A stretch of DNA of 64,000 bases, taken from positions 3,196,501 through 3,260,500 of the forward strand of contig NZ_OY764327.1 of NCBI RefSeq assembly GCF_963668385.1, written 5' to 3'. Position numbers and translations under genes: made by a program. The notes below the pieces were generated by a model. It saw only the letters and a program-made list of their open reading frames with translations, had not been told where the DNA came from and ran no database searches. Below are positions 15,708 to 25,900 of the stretch, piece after piece. Origin of the DNA: an uncultured Carboxylicivirga sp. (GTDB taxonomy: Bacteria; Bacteroidota; Bacteroidia; Bacteroidales; Marinilabiliaceae). The stretch's first letter is position 1. Every line of letters begins with the position of its first letter.

Positions 15708-17030
15708 ATGATTGACCAATCGGTTTTCAAAAACAGAAAAGTAGCATTTCATACATTTGGATGTAAGTTAAATTTTAGCGAAACATCAACCGTAGCAGCA
15801 ACCATGATGGAGGCTGGTTTTTCAAAAGTTTCTTTTAATGAAAAAGCAGATGTGTATGTTTTTAATACTTGTTCGGTAACCGAATTAGCCGATAAGAAGT
15901 GTAAGCAGGTTATTCGAAAGGCTATTAAGCAAAATCCTGAAGCTTTTATTGTAGTAACGGGCTGTTTTGCCCAGCTAAAACCCGATGATGTTGCACATAT
16001 TGAAGGTGTAGACCTTGTTTTAGGTTCTGATGAGAAATTTGATATTCTGCAATATATGCATGACGGTAACAAGCATCAGACTACCGAAGTTTTTGCAGGT
16101 AATATTGGAAAAAATAAGAAGTTTCAACCGTCCTTTTCGTTTGGTGATCGCACACGGTGTTTTCTTAAAGTGCAGGATGGATGCGATTATTTCTGTTCAT
16201 ACTGTACAATTCCTCTAGCGCGAGGTCGAAGTCGTAGTGATACGGTTGTTAATACAGTTCAGCAAGCAAAAAAAGCTGCCGAGTCAGGTGCTAAAGAAAT
16301 TATATTGACGGGGGTTAATATTGGCGATTTCGGTAAAGGAAACGACGAGACTTTTTTCGATTTGGTTAAGGCCTTAGATAAAGTTGAAAAGATTGAGCGT
16401 TACCGTATTTCTTCTATTGAGCCAAATCTTTTGACAGATGATATTATCGAATTTGTTGCTCAATCAAAACGATTTATGCCTCATTTTCATATTCCACTTC
16501 AATCGGGTTGTGATAAAATATTAAAGCTGATGAAGCGAAAATATGATACGCAACTTTTTAAAGAAAAGGTGGAGAAAGTGAAATCGGTTATGCCTAATGC
16601 TTTTATTGGTGTTGATGTTATTACGGGTGTTAGAGGAGAGTCGGATGAGGATTTTGATACTACTTATCAGTTTTTAAATAGTTTGGATGTTTCACAATTG
16701 CATGTGTTTACTTACTCTGAACGACCCAATACACAGGCTTTGAAGATAGAGGAAGTTGTTCCTGTTCATGTGCGTAAGGAGCGAAGTAAACAGCTTCATG
16801 AATTATCTGAAATTAAGACAAATGCTTTTTACAAAAAACATATTGGTTTCGAAACCGAAGTGTTATTTGAAAAAGCCGAGCACGAAGGTTATATGACAGG
16901 GTATACGCCTAATTACTTGAAATCTGAAATAAAATATGATTCAGCCTTAGTTAACCAAATTGTAAAAGTTAAATTAAAACATTTGGTTTTGAATGATATG
17001 GCTATGAGTGTTGAATTAATCAAACCATAA
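15708..17030 (+). CDS. mtaB: tRNA (t6A37) methylthiotransferase MtaB
   Basis: 440 residues from the ATG at 15708. N-terminal UPF0004 domain with HTFGCKLNFSET, FNTCSV and VTGCFAQ, giving the three Cys of the auxiliary cluster; radical SAM core with QDGCDYFCSYCTIPLARG; C-terminal TRAM-like region. MtaB converts t6A37 to ms2t6A37 in tRNAs reading ANN codons. The signature Lys-Leu-Asn after GC (GCKLN) fits MtaB rather than MiaB or RimO (which have GCQMN or GCxKN). It is first in a tight operon: the next gene begins 3 bases after the stop. Confidence 0.92.
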   Translation: MIDQSVFKNRKVAFHTFGCKLNFSETSTVAATMMEAGFSKVSFNEKADVYVFNTCSVTELADKKCKQVIRKAIKQNPEAFIVVTGCFAQLKPDDVAHIEGVDLVLGSDEKFDILQYMHDGNKHQTTEVFAGNIGKNKKFQPSFSFGDRTRCFLKVQDGCDYFCSYCTIPLARGRSRSDTVVNTVQQAKKAAESGAKEIILTGVNIGDFGKGNDETFFDLVKALDKVEKIERYRISSIEPNLLTDDIIEFVAQSKRFMPHFHIPLQSGCDKILKLMKRKYDTQLFKEKVEKVKSVMPNAFIGVDVITGVRGESDEDFDTTYQFLNSLDVSQLHVFTYSERPNTQALKIEEVVPVHVRKERSKQLHELSEIKTNAFYKKHIGFETEVLFEKAEHEGYMTGYTPNYLKSEIKYDSALVNQIVKVKLKHLVLNDMAMSVELIKP

Positions 17031-17033
17031 TTT

Positions 17034-17825
17034 ATGAATTATAAATCGATTTGTGAATCAGTTTGCGACATTGCTCGTTCAACCGGTTTGTTCATTAAAG
17101 AAGAAAGGCAAAAAGCCAATTTAAATATTGAAGTTAAAGGAAGTAACGATTTTGTTACTCATATAGATAAAGCTTCGGAAAGAAGAATCATTGACGGATT
17201 AAAAAAAGTGCTTCCAGAGGCTGGCTTTATTGCTGAAGAAGGAACAGAAGATGTTCGTGGAGAAAAATTCAACTGGATTATCGATCCTATCGATGGTACC
17301 ACCAATTTTATCCATGGTTTGTCGCCTTTTGCCATCAGCATTGCTTTGATGGAAGATGATAAGATCGTTATTGGTTGTGTATATGAAGTGGGATTAGACG
17401 AGTGTTTTTATTCCTGGAACGGAGGAGAGGCATATCTTAATGATGCTGTTATAGAAGTTTCTAAAGCAAAAACAGTAGCAGATAGTTTGGTTGCGACAGG
17501 TTTTCCGTATTCTAATTTCAGCAGAATGGAAGGCTTTAAGCAGTCGTTAGATTATTTTATGAAGAATTCTCATGGACTTCGCCGTTTAGGCTCTGCAGCC
17601 ACTGATTTGGTTTATGTTGCTTGTGGGCGCTTTGAATCGTTCTATGAGTATGATCTAAAACCTTGGGATGTTGCGGCAGGAGCTTTTATTGTGCAACAAG
17701 CAGGAGGTAAGGTGTGCGATTTCTCCAAAGGAGATAATTATATTTTTGGTCGCGAAATTATAGCAAGTAATGCAGCAACTCATGATGAGTTTACTGATGC
17801 TGTATGTAATTTGATGGTAGAATAA
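17034..17825 (+). CDS. Inositol monophosphatase family protein
   Basis: 263 residues, typical for the family. Metal-binding motifs: EEGTED (Glu), WIIDPIDGTTNFIHG (Asp, Asp) and LKPWDVAAGAFIVQQAGG (Asp). Lithium-sensitive, Mg-dependent phosphatase fold; it could be inositol-1-phosphatase, the SuhB type or 3'(2'),5'-bisphosphate nucleotidase, and the sequence does not decide. It lies between mtaB and an acyltransferase in the same direction with almost no spacing, so the genes are co-transcribed. Confidence 0.9.
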   Translation: MNYKSICESVCDIARSTGLFIKEERQKANLNIEVKGSNDFVTHIDKASERRIIDGLKKVLPEAGFIAEEGTEDVRGEKFNWIIDPIDGTTNFIHGLSPFAISIALMEDDKIVIGCVYEVGLDECFYSWNGGEAYLNDAVIEVSKAKTVADSLVATGFPYSNFSRMEGFKQSLDYFMKNSHGLRRLGSAATDLVYVACGRFESFYEYDLKPWDVAAGAFIVQQAGGKVCDFSKGDNYIFGREIIASNAATHDEFTDAVCNLMVE

Positions 17826-18713
17826 ATGAAGGCTTTTTTTACTAATATATTAATAGGTTTGCTTTGGTTGGGTAGTTTATTGCCAATGCGTGTTATGTAT
17901 GTTTTTGCAGATCTATATTATATATTAATTCGTTTGGTAGGATATCGTCGTAAGGTTATAGATGAAAATCTAAAATATTCATTCCCTGAAAAAACAGATA
18001 AAGAACGTAAAGTAATTCGAAATAGGTTTTATCGCCATTTTTGCGATCTTTTTATGGAGACAACAAAGCTTCAAACTATGTCAGAAGCAGAAATGAAGAG
18101 AAGGGTTAAATTTAATAATCTCGAGTATTTAGAAAAAGCATATCTGGAAGATAAAGATGTAGTGGCTGTTTTAGCTCATTATAACAATTGGGAATGGATT
18201 CCAAGTATAAATCTGCATTGCAAATGCTTGGGTTGTGATGTGTATCGACCACTAAAAAATAAACGTTTCGATGCTTATATGTTGCAATTAAGAGGACGAT
18301 GGGGCAATAAGAACTTTACAATGAAAGCAACCTTAAAAGAGGTTGTTAAATTGAAGCGCAGTAATCAGCGTTTTGTATTAGGCTTAATTGCTGATCAAAG
18401 TCCTGGTAGACCAGAAATTCAATATTGGCGAGAATTTTTAAACCAGAATTCAGCCGTTTTAACCGGACCTGAGAAAATTGCTAGATTAACAAAATCTTCG
18501 GTAGTGTATTTAGATATGAAAAAGGTGAAGCGTGGTTACTATGAGGTTGATATTGTTCCGATGGTTGAAAATAGTGTTGAAAGCAAAGAACACGAAATTA
18601 CCGATAAGTATATACAACATTTAGAGAAATCTATAAAGGAGAATCCTGAATTCTGGTTGTGGTCACACAGAAGATGGAAGTATTCCGAAAACAGAGTACT
18701 TGCTAAAAAATAA
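17826..18713 (+). CDS. LpxL/HtrB-type lipid acyltransferase
   Basis: 295 residues. N-terminal membrane anchor (AFFTNILIGLLWLGSLLPM), catalytic His and acidic residue in VLAHYNNWEW, and LGLIADQSPG followed by FLNQNSAVLTGPEKIARL, all typical of late acyltransferases that add secondary acyl chains to lipid A at the inner face of the inner membrane. Bacteroidota usually carry one such enzyme. The ATG follows the stop of the upstream gene directly (TAA-ATG), indicating translational coupling. Confidence 0.88.
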   Translation: MKAFFTNILIGLLWLGSLLPMRVMYVFADLYYILIRLVGYRRKVIDENLKYSFPEKTDKERKVIRNRFYRHFCDLFMETTKLQTMSEAEMKRRVKFNNLEYLEKAYLEDKDVVAVLAHYNNWEWIPSINLHCKCLGCDVYRPLKNKRFDAYMLQLRGRWGNKNFTMKATLKEVVKLKRSNQRFVLGLIADQSPGRPEIQYWREFLNQNSAVLTGPEKIARLTKSSVVYLDMKKVKRGYYEVDIVPMVENSVESKEHEITDKYIQHLEKSIKENPEFWLWSHRRWKYSENRVLAKK

Positions 18714-18723
18714 TTATTAAGGA

Positions 18724-19755
18724 ATGTCAAAAACAGCCATCGTAATTTTAAACTGGAATGGAAGTTCTTTGCTTAAGCAATTTCTACCTGTTGTTATAAA
18801 AAACTCCAACCGAAAAGATGTCGAGATTATAGTGGCTGATAATGCTTCTACAGACAATAGTTTGGAATATATCAGAATGAATCATCCTGAAATTAAAACC
18901 ATTCTATTAGATCAAAATTACGGTTTTGCAGGAGGATACAATAAGGCACTTCAGCAGGTAGAAGCAGATTATTACATACTTTTAAATAGTGATGTTGCTC
19001 CTGAATCCAATTGGTTGAATCCACTGATAGGAGCTATGGATGAAGATGAGAATCTAGCTGCTTGTATGCCAAAAATAAGGGCTTATAATTCTCCAAAGTT
19101 TTTTGAATACGCAGGGGCCTCAGGTGGTTATATCGATTTGTTTGGATATCCTTTTTGTAGAGGTAGGATTTTGAATGAAATAGAAGAGGATAAAGGGCAA
19201 TACAATGAGTCTTTATCTGTTTTTTGGGCAACAGGAGCTGCATTAATGATCAGGGCTGATCTATATCACAAAACGGGTGGTTTGGATGAATCTTTTTTTG
19301 CTCATATGGAAGAGATCGACCTATGCTGGCGAATCAAAAATATGGGTTATGAAATAAAGGTATTTCCTTCTTCAGAAGTTCTACATGTTGGTGGCGCAAC
19401 GCTTGATCAACAACATCCACGAAAAACGTTTCTTAATTTCCGCAATAATTTGCTGATGATGCTTAAGAACTTGAGTGGATTTAGTTTGCTTCCAATTCTC
19501 TTTGTTCGTATGGTGTTGGATGGAATAGCTGCTCTGCATTTTATAGCGAAAGGAGAGTTTAGCTTTTTTATGGCAGTATTTAAAGCTCATTTATCTTTTT
19601 ATGCAATGATTCCTGAAGCCTTAAGAAAAAGAAGGTTTCAAAGGCCTATGAGAATAAAAAAACATCATAACGAAGTTTATCCTCAAAGCATTATTTGGGC
19701 TTTTTATTTTAAGAAAGCTACTCGATTTAGTCAGTTAAAGCATTTTCAGTTATAA
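18724..19755 (+). CDS. Family 2 glycosyltransferase
   Basis: 343 residues. GT-A fold: VILNWNGSSLLKQFLPVV (start), VADNASTDNSLEYI, LLNSDVAPES (DxD-like Asp), AHMEEIDLCWRIK (ED motif with the catalytic acidic residue). This is the rhamnosyl-/WcaA-like GT2 group that acts on lipid-linked or surface glycans. The C-terminal third has hydrophobic stretches (SLLPILFVRMVLDGIAALHF). It starts 10 bases after the acyltransferase gene, so it is probably linked to outer-membrane glycolipid assembly. Its last 6 bases overlap the convergent murF. Confidence 0.88.
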   Translation: MSKTAIVILNWNGSSLLKQFLPVVIKNSNRKDVEIIVADNASTDNSLEYIRMNHPEIKTILLDQNYGFAGGYNKALQQVEADYYILLNSDVAPESNWLNPLIGAMDEDENLAACMPKIRAYNSPKFFEYAGASGGYIDLFGYPFCRGRILNEIEEDKGQYNESLSVFWATGAALMIRADLYHKTGGLDESFFAHMEEIDLCWRIKNMGYEIKVFPSSEVLHVGGATLDQQHPRKTFLNFRNNLLMMLKNLSGFSLLPILFVRMVLDGIAALHFIAKGEFSFFMAVFKAHLSFYAMIPEALRKRRFQRPMRIKKHHNEVYPQSIIWAFYFKKATRFSQLKHFQL

Positions 19756-21039
19756 GAGAGGTAATAATTCTTCAAGTTTATTACTTCGTGAGCCTTTAAT
19801 TAATATATACGAGTCTTTTAATTGATTCTTTTTCAGAGATGCAATACATTCTGCATTGGTGGTAAAATGTATGTATTGTTTATTTATGCCTGAGAATTCC
19901 TCGCCAATCAGTATTACTTTGTTGAATGAGCAATTGTCAATTAATTCAATAAGCTTTTGGTGTTCCTTTTCAGAATCTTTTCCTAACTCTTTCATACCAC
20001 CAAGAATTACAATCTTTTTGTCTTCTTCAATTTGGTTGAAATTATCCAAAGCAACCACCATGCTTGATGGATTAGCATTGTAAGCATCCATTATAATTTT
20101 ATTTTCATTCGTTTGGATAAATTGAGAGCGATTGTTAGTTGGAGAATAATTAGTTAATGCTTTATTTATTGCTTCTGGTTCAACGTCGAAGTATCTTCCA
20201 ATAGCAATAGCAGCATTTATGTTTTCTAAGTTGTATGAGCCAATTAAATTAGTAGTTGTTTCGTATCTATTATTTGTTTTGTAGTCATCCCATTCAATAC
20301 TTACAAAAGGATTTAATGAGGTTATTTTTGCTTCGATATTACTATTTTTTCCGTATTCAAACTTATTGGTATTTGATTTGGCCATTTCCTTCAAATGAAG
20401 ATTACTTTTATTGATGAAAATTGTCTTCTCATTTTTAAGTGCATATTGGTACATTTCACCTTTTGCTTTTTTTACTCCTTCAAATGATCCAAATCCTTCA
20501 AGATGTGCTTTGCCTACGTTTGTAATCAAACAGTAATCCGGCTCAGCTATATTGCATAGTAATTCTATTTCACCCATATGATTTGCGCCCATTTCAACAA
20601 TGCCAATTTCCAAATCATTCGAAAAGGAAAGGAGAGTTAACGGTACACCAATATGATTGTTGAAATTTCCGGCTGTGGCTTTAGTTTTGTATTTTTCTGA
20701 AAGAACTGTATTAATTAGCTCCTTTGAGGTGGTTTTTCCATTAGTGCCAGTGATAGATATGATGGGGAAGGTAAGGTGTTTACGGTGGTAATTAGCTAAT
20801 TGTTGTAACGTTAACAGTGTATCCTCTACAATAAATACATTCTCTAGGGTGCTGAATTCTGAATTGCTACTGATTGCATAAGTGGCACCTTGGGATAAGA
20901 CTTCGTCAATATATTTATTACCATCAAAATTACTGCCTTTTAAGGCTACAAACATCGAATTATCAGGGCAGTTTCTACTATCAGTTGAAATTCCTGAGGA
21001 TTGGCAGAAAGCCTTATAAATATCTTTAATCTTATCCAT
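19750..21039 (-). CDS. murF: UDP-MurNAc-tripeptide--D-alanyl-D-alanine ligase
   Basis: 429 residues. Mur ligase: N-terminal substrate domain (STDSRNCPDNSMFVALKG), ATP P-loop ITGTNGKTTSKELI, ATAGNFNNHIGVPLTLL, VEMGANHMGEI and the C-terminal DAYNANPSSM. NNHIGVPLT and the DAYNANP motif are MurF markers. It adds D-Ala-D-Ala to UDP-MurNAc-tripeptide in the cytosol, the last soluble step of peptidoglycan precursor synthesis. It is downstream of gldJ in the same direction, but a strong terminator at 21073-21107 separates them. Confidence 0.95.
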   Translation of the reverse strand: MDKIKDIYKAFCQSSGISTDSRNCPDNSMFVALKGSNFDGNKYIDEVLSQGATYAISSNSEFSTLENVFIVEDTLLTLQQLANYHRKHLTFPIISITGTNGKTTSKELINTVLSEKYKTKATAGNFNNHIGVPLTLLSFSNDLEIGIVEMGANHMGEIELLCNIAEPDYCLITNVGKAHLEGFGSFEGVKKAKGEMYQYALKNEKTIFINKSNLHLKEMAKSNTNKFEYGKNSNIEAKITSLNPFVSIEWDDYKTNNRYETTTNLIGSYNLENINAAIAIGRYFDVEPEAINKALTNYSPTNNRSQFIQTNENKIIMDAYNANPSSMVVALDNFNQIEEDKKIVILGGMKELGKDSEKEHQKLIELIDNCSFNKVILIGEEFSGINKQYIHFTTNAECIASLKKNQLKDSYILIKGSRSNKLEELLPLL

Positions 21040-21072
21040 TTTCAGAGGTATATTTTATTGATGAACGAAAAT

Positions 21073-21107
21073 AAAAAAAAAGAGGCTGACCTGAATGGTC
21101 AACCTCT
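21073..21107 (-). terminator. Terminator of gldJ
   Basis: 11-bp stem AGAGGTTGACC/GGTCAGCCTCT on the minus strand (one G-U pair), 5-base loop, then at least eight T. Confidence 0.9.
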
Positions 21108-21130
21108 TATATCTTTGGAATTATATGCTA

Positions 21131-22630
21131 TTATTTTTTCTTGCCTGAAATAGGGCTTCCTACACGTGTCATAGCACAACGGAAACCTAAGTCATCACGA
21201 CTTTCACGTTCGTCTAAGTAACGACGAGCACCTGGAGCTAACCAATAAGCACGGTCTCTCCAACCTCCACCTTTGTATACTCTTGAACGGTCGCTCACTA
21301 AACTTCCTAAGCTACTATTAGGTGCTCCAGAGTACATGCTACCAGTACTTTTTTCTGAATCAACCCATGTTGAACCCTCAGAAATATTAGTTACTGCATC
21401 GCCATCATCAAAGTTACGGTTATCAGCAGTACGATAATTCTTGCGGTTCATAATGTCTTTGTCAGTCTCTGGTCTGTATCGAATGTGACCTAAGCTGTCT
21501 TTTTCAACAATGTAGCCTTCTTCATCAAGAACTTTTTGTTTGAATACGTTACCACGATAAGGGCTGAATTCATCCATGTCTTCGAATGATAGAGGACGGA
21601 ATACATCAGCAACCCACTCGTTAACGTTACCAGCCATACAGTATAAACCATAATCGTTTGGATAATATGAGTGAACATCAACAGTAACATCACCTCCATC
21701 ATTTAAGTCACCGGCCATACCCATCATATCACCATTTCCTCTTACAAAGTTAGCCATCATTTTACCTCTTTCCTTTTTATCGGCATTACGTAAGATATGA
21801 CCATCCCAAGGATAGATACGACGATTTGTCATTCTTTCATCGTAAGAGTTTCCAATCAAACCTAAAGCAGCATATTCCCACTCAGCTTCGGTTGGGAGGC
21901 GATACTTTGGTAATAAAAGACCATCATCCCATCTTACACGACGACTTTCGTTATTTGGATTAAGGTCTTCCATTGGTCTTTTACCTTGGATACCTTCATA
22001 TTGTCCATATAAGTATGCTTCTGTGTCAAAAACGTTTTCGTTTTGTTGATTAACATCTAATTCAAGAATACCTTCTTGTACTAAGATATTTTCGTTTACA
22101 CGATCAGTACGCCATTTACAGTAGTCTTGTGCTTGAATATGATTGACACCAACTACAGGGTACTCTGCATAAGCTGGGTGACGTAAATAATTTTCAACCA
22201 TTGGCTCATTGTATGCCATTGGACGACGCCAAACTAATGTGTCAGGTAAAGCCTTTCGGTATACTTCGGGGTAATCAACATACACACGGTTAATCCAGAA
22301 TAAATATTCAAGGTAGTCAACATTTCGAACTTCTGTTTCATCCATGTAAAACGATGGAACAGTAACTCTACGTGGAGCATTATTCCATTCATAAAGTACA
22401 TCTTGCTCAACGCGACCCATAATAAAGGTACCACCTTCAATAAATACAAGACCAGGACCTGTTTCCTGTTCGTAACCAGCCTTATATTCAAAACCACCAT
22501 TGTCGGGAGTATTATATTCCCAACCTGTAGTTGATGAAACGCTTTTGTTGCCCTTACCACTTTTGCATGATGAAAAACCAACCATACTTAAAGCAAAAAT
22601 AGCCAGAATAATTCCGTTTTTAATCCTCAT
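21131..22630 (-). CDS. gldJ: Gliding motility/T9SS lipoprotein GldJ
   Basis: 499 residues. Lipoprotein signal peptide with lipobox SMVGFSSC (Cys22), then a formylglycine-generating-enzyme (SUMF1)-like domain: GPGLVFIEGGTFIMGRVEQD, SFYMDETEVRNVDYLEYL, RLPTEAEWEYAALG, CMAGNVNEWVADVF, YKGGGWRD and a C-terminal DDLGFRCAMT. The ALPDTLVWRRPMAYNEPMVE stretch matches GldJ better than its paralogue GldK. GldJ supports gliding and stabilises GldK at the outer membrane. It is divergent from porU-porV, an arrangement known from Flavobacterium (gldJ-porU-porV). Confidence 0.88.
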   Translation of the reverse strand: MRIKNGIILAIFALSMVGFSSCKSGKGNKSVSSTTGWEYNTPDNGGFEYKAGYEQETGPGLVFIEGGTFIMGRVEQDVLYEWNNAPRRVTVPSFYMDETEVRNVDYLEYLFWINRVYVDYPEVYRKALPDTLVWRRPMAYNEPMVENYLRHPAYAEYPVVGVNHIQAQDYCKWRTDRVNENILVQEGILELDVNQQNENVFDTEAYLYGQYEGIQGKRPMEDLNPNNESRRVRWDDGLLLPKYRLPTEAEWEYAALGLIGNSYDERMTNRRIYPWDGHILRNADKKERGKMMANFVRGNGDMMGMAGDLNDGGDVTVDVHSYYPNDYGLYCMAGNVNEWVADVFRPLSFEDMDEFSPYRGNVFKQKVLDEEGYIVEKDSLGHIRYRPETDKDIMNRKNYRTADNRNFDDGDAVTNISEGSTWVDSEKSTGSMYSGAPNSSLGSLVSDRSRVYKGGGWRDRAYWLAPGARRYLDERESRDDLGFRCAMTRVGSPISGKKK

Positions 22631-22955
22631 AGCTTATAGTATTGTAATCTAATTTTCAAAAATTTATGAAACAAATTTACTTTAAAAGTAACGTTTAATT
22701 GCCTTTGTTATACTGCAAAAATATAAAAAGGTTATACCAAAAGAAGGTTTAATGCTTTTTTTTATTTGCATATATGCAAAGAGCAATTTTTCGATATTAT
22801 AAACGTTAAATATAGGAAAATCTTGTGCCGAAAGAGTTATTTTTGCAGCTTTTTGTTGATAAATAGTTTTTGACTTCGGTTGTAAGCGTATGATTTAAAG
22901 TAGTATTTAAACATTGCAACGATTTTAATGTTTATTTTACACATTTGTAAATAAT
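22631..22955. promoter_or_regulatory. Divergent intergenic region gldJ/porU
   Basis: 325 bases, AT-rich. On the minus strand TAAATTTG (22672-22679) is a -7 box for gldJ, giving a leader of about 35 bases. On the plus strand TATTTTTG (22838-22845) is a possible but weaker -7 box for porU, about 110 bases upstream; I see no good TTG box for either. No RNA or ORF is supported. Confidence 0.4.
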
Positions 22956-25900
22956 ATGGTAAGGATAGTAATATTAGTAATATTTTCGATTTGGTTCTCA
23001 GTTGGATTAAGAGCTCAAACTATTAGTGAAACTAAAGTTATACAGTGGAATCGGTGTGATGAATCCAATCCGTTATTGAGTTTTTCAAATCAGTCAGGGG
23101 TTACGACTGAAGAATTACCATTATTAATGGTTAGATATCCATTGCCTTCAAATAATCTTACACTCCAGGACATAAAAGTAAAACTAAATGTTCTTGAACA
23201 AAATGCAACAAATGCAGTCGAAACAGCTTTGATAAAAAAAATGGATGTTAATGCTATAACTTATAGTGAAACGCACATTGTCACCATCAGGAAAAAGAAC
23301 TATCTCGAAATTCAGATGGTACCTATAGTATTTAATGAAGATTTAAAAGTATATAATAAAATAAATTGTATTCAAATACAGGTAGATACAATAAAAACAT
23401 CGTATTCGACTGCTTTAACAACTATCAATAATTCTTCTGTAGCTGAGCATTCTGTATTAAGTTCTGGAAGATGGATTAAAATAGGCATTACAGAATCTGG
23501 AATTCATAAAATACCATATTCGTTATTGAGTTCATGGGGATTTTCTGATGGAGCAAATGTAAAAGTATTTGGTAACGGTGGAAATATGTTACCTAAAAGT
23601 AATGGCATGAGTCGGATTGATGATTTAGCTGAAAATGCGGTTATGCATGCGAATAATGCTATTTATTTTTATGCTCAAGGACCAACAGAATGGACCTATA
23701 ATACGCAACGCGATATGTTTGTACAACAAATTAATGATTATTCTGATGAAGCATATTATTTTCTAACCGAAGATGTTGGTGAAGGTAGAGAAGTTCAGGT
23801 AAGTACTGATGCTTATGATACCTATAATGTAGAAACAAATGAATATGATAGCTATGACTATTATGAGGCTGAAATGTATAATATAATCAAGTCGGGAAGA
23901 ACATGGTATGGAGATCGTATAGAAGTAGGGACTCCCGTTGATTTTGAGTTTAATTTTCCAAATTTGGTAAAAGATCAACCAGTAAAGTTGTTAACTAATG
24001 TAATAGGGCGTTCAAGTTCAGTATCATATATGAATATATTTGTAAATGGTTCAGAACAAGCATTACATAGTATATCTATTCCTTCGGTAACCTACGGTAC
24101 GACGACGGGAAATGCTGCTCAAAAAGGGATAGCTGATGCTTCATTTTATAGTAATTCAAATACTATTCAGGTTGGTCTAGAATATCGTTCTAATTCAGGT
24201 GGCGCATATTCATATTTAAATTATTTATGTATAAACGCTAAGGAGTCTTTAATATTAAATGATGAATTAGCCTTTCGGAATAAGGATGTTATAGGAAATA
24301 GCAATGTGGTAAGATATTATATTGATAATACGAATAACAACTCTATATTGTGGAATATTACCAATCACACATCACCTGTTTCTATTAATTTGGAGGACTA
24401 TGGAAATAAAAGGGGATTTACCGCCGAAGCCAGATATTTAAAAGAGTATATAGTATTTAATCCTTCAGCAAATTTTCCACAACCAACATTTTTAGAAGAA
24501 GTTTCTAATCAGGATTTGCATGGAGCTACGGTTCCGGAAATGCTAATTGTTGCGAATCCTATATTTAAAGATCAGGCAGAAAGACTAGCCGCTTTGCATT
24601 TAGAACATTCTGGTTTGCAGTGCTTGGTAGTTGAGCCGGAACTGGTGTATAATGAATTCTCATCCGGTCAACCTGATGTTTGTGCACTACGAGATTATGC
24701 TCGCTTTTTATATGAAAAACAAGATGGGTTTAAATATTTATTGTTGTTTGGCAATGGTTCATATGATAATAGAAGTATCGATTCTGATAATACCAATTTT
24801 ATATTAACTTATCAATCAGAAAACTCAATTAATTTTTCAAATTCATATGTGTCAGATGATTTTTATGGCTTTCTGGATTTAAATGAGGGTGAAAATATTC
24901 AAACTAATAAGCTGGATATAGGTATTGGAAGATTTCCTGTGAATAACACAATGGAGGCGAAGGCTGTCGTTGATAAAATAGAAAATTATCTCTTCGGTTC
25001 TGATTATAGTAATTGGAAAGGTACTTTAACATTTGTTGGGGATGATGGGGATAGTAATCTTCATATGTGGCAGGCTGATTCGCTAACTAGAATGGTTAAC
25101 ACGAGTAATCCTGAATTCGACATCAATAAAATTTATCTGGATGCCTATGTTAAGGAGACAAACACTGCTGGTGATCGTTATCCAGATGCACATGATGCGA
25201 TTATGGACGCCATTGGTAATGGAACACTGATTTTTAATTATACAGGTCATGGAAGTGAAAATCAATTGGCACATGAAAATATTTTAAATCGTACGGATAT
25301 TCAGGGATTAACCAACGCTAATAAGTTGCCTTTATTTGTAACAGCAACATGTGAATTTAGCCGTTTTGATGATAAGACGCTTAGAGACGGTTCTGCTGGT
25401 GAGGCAGTGTTAATATCTCCTAATGGTGGTGGAATTGGGCTTTTAACTACAACACGCGTAGCTTGGTCTAATTCTAATTTTTCATTAAATAAAACACTAT
25501 ATGAAAATATATTTCAGCAGGGTGAGTACGGAGAAATACCTCGATTGGGGGATATTATTTGTAAAACTAAAAATGCAATAAGCAATACTATTAATAAATT
25601 GAATTTTACATTGTTAGGCGACCCAGCATTGCAGTTGGCTTATCCAAGTAACAATATATTAATTGAAAAGCTAAATGGAGAAACTAATCCGGAAAAACAA
25701 GACACTTTAAAAGCCTTAGATTTAGTAAATATAGAAGGTTTAGTCGATGGAGAACAAACTGATATTTTTAAATCAGGAACAGTAAACGTCAGAGTATTTG
25801 ATAAACCTGTTACTGCTACAACACAGGGGAATACGGGTAATGTTCCTTTTGGATATGAGGTGTTTGAAAGTCGGATTTTTAATGGAGATGTGGATGTAAA

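Noticed and set aside
19750..19755. 6-base overlap of the GT2 and murF genes as a sign of a frameshift
   Set aside because: Both C-termini look complete; a short convergent overlap is ordinary, as is the 9-base overlap at 30815-30823.
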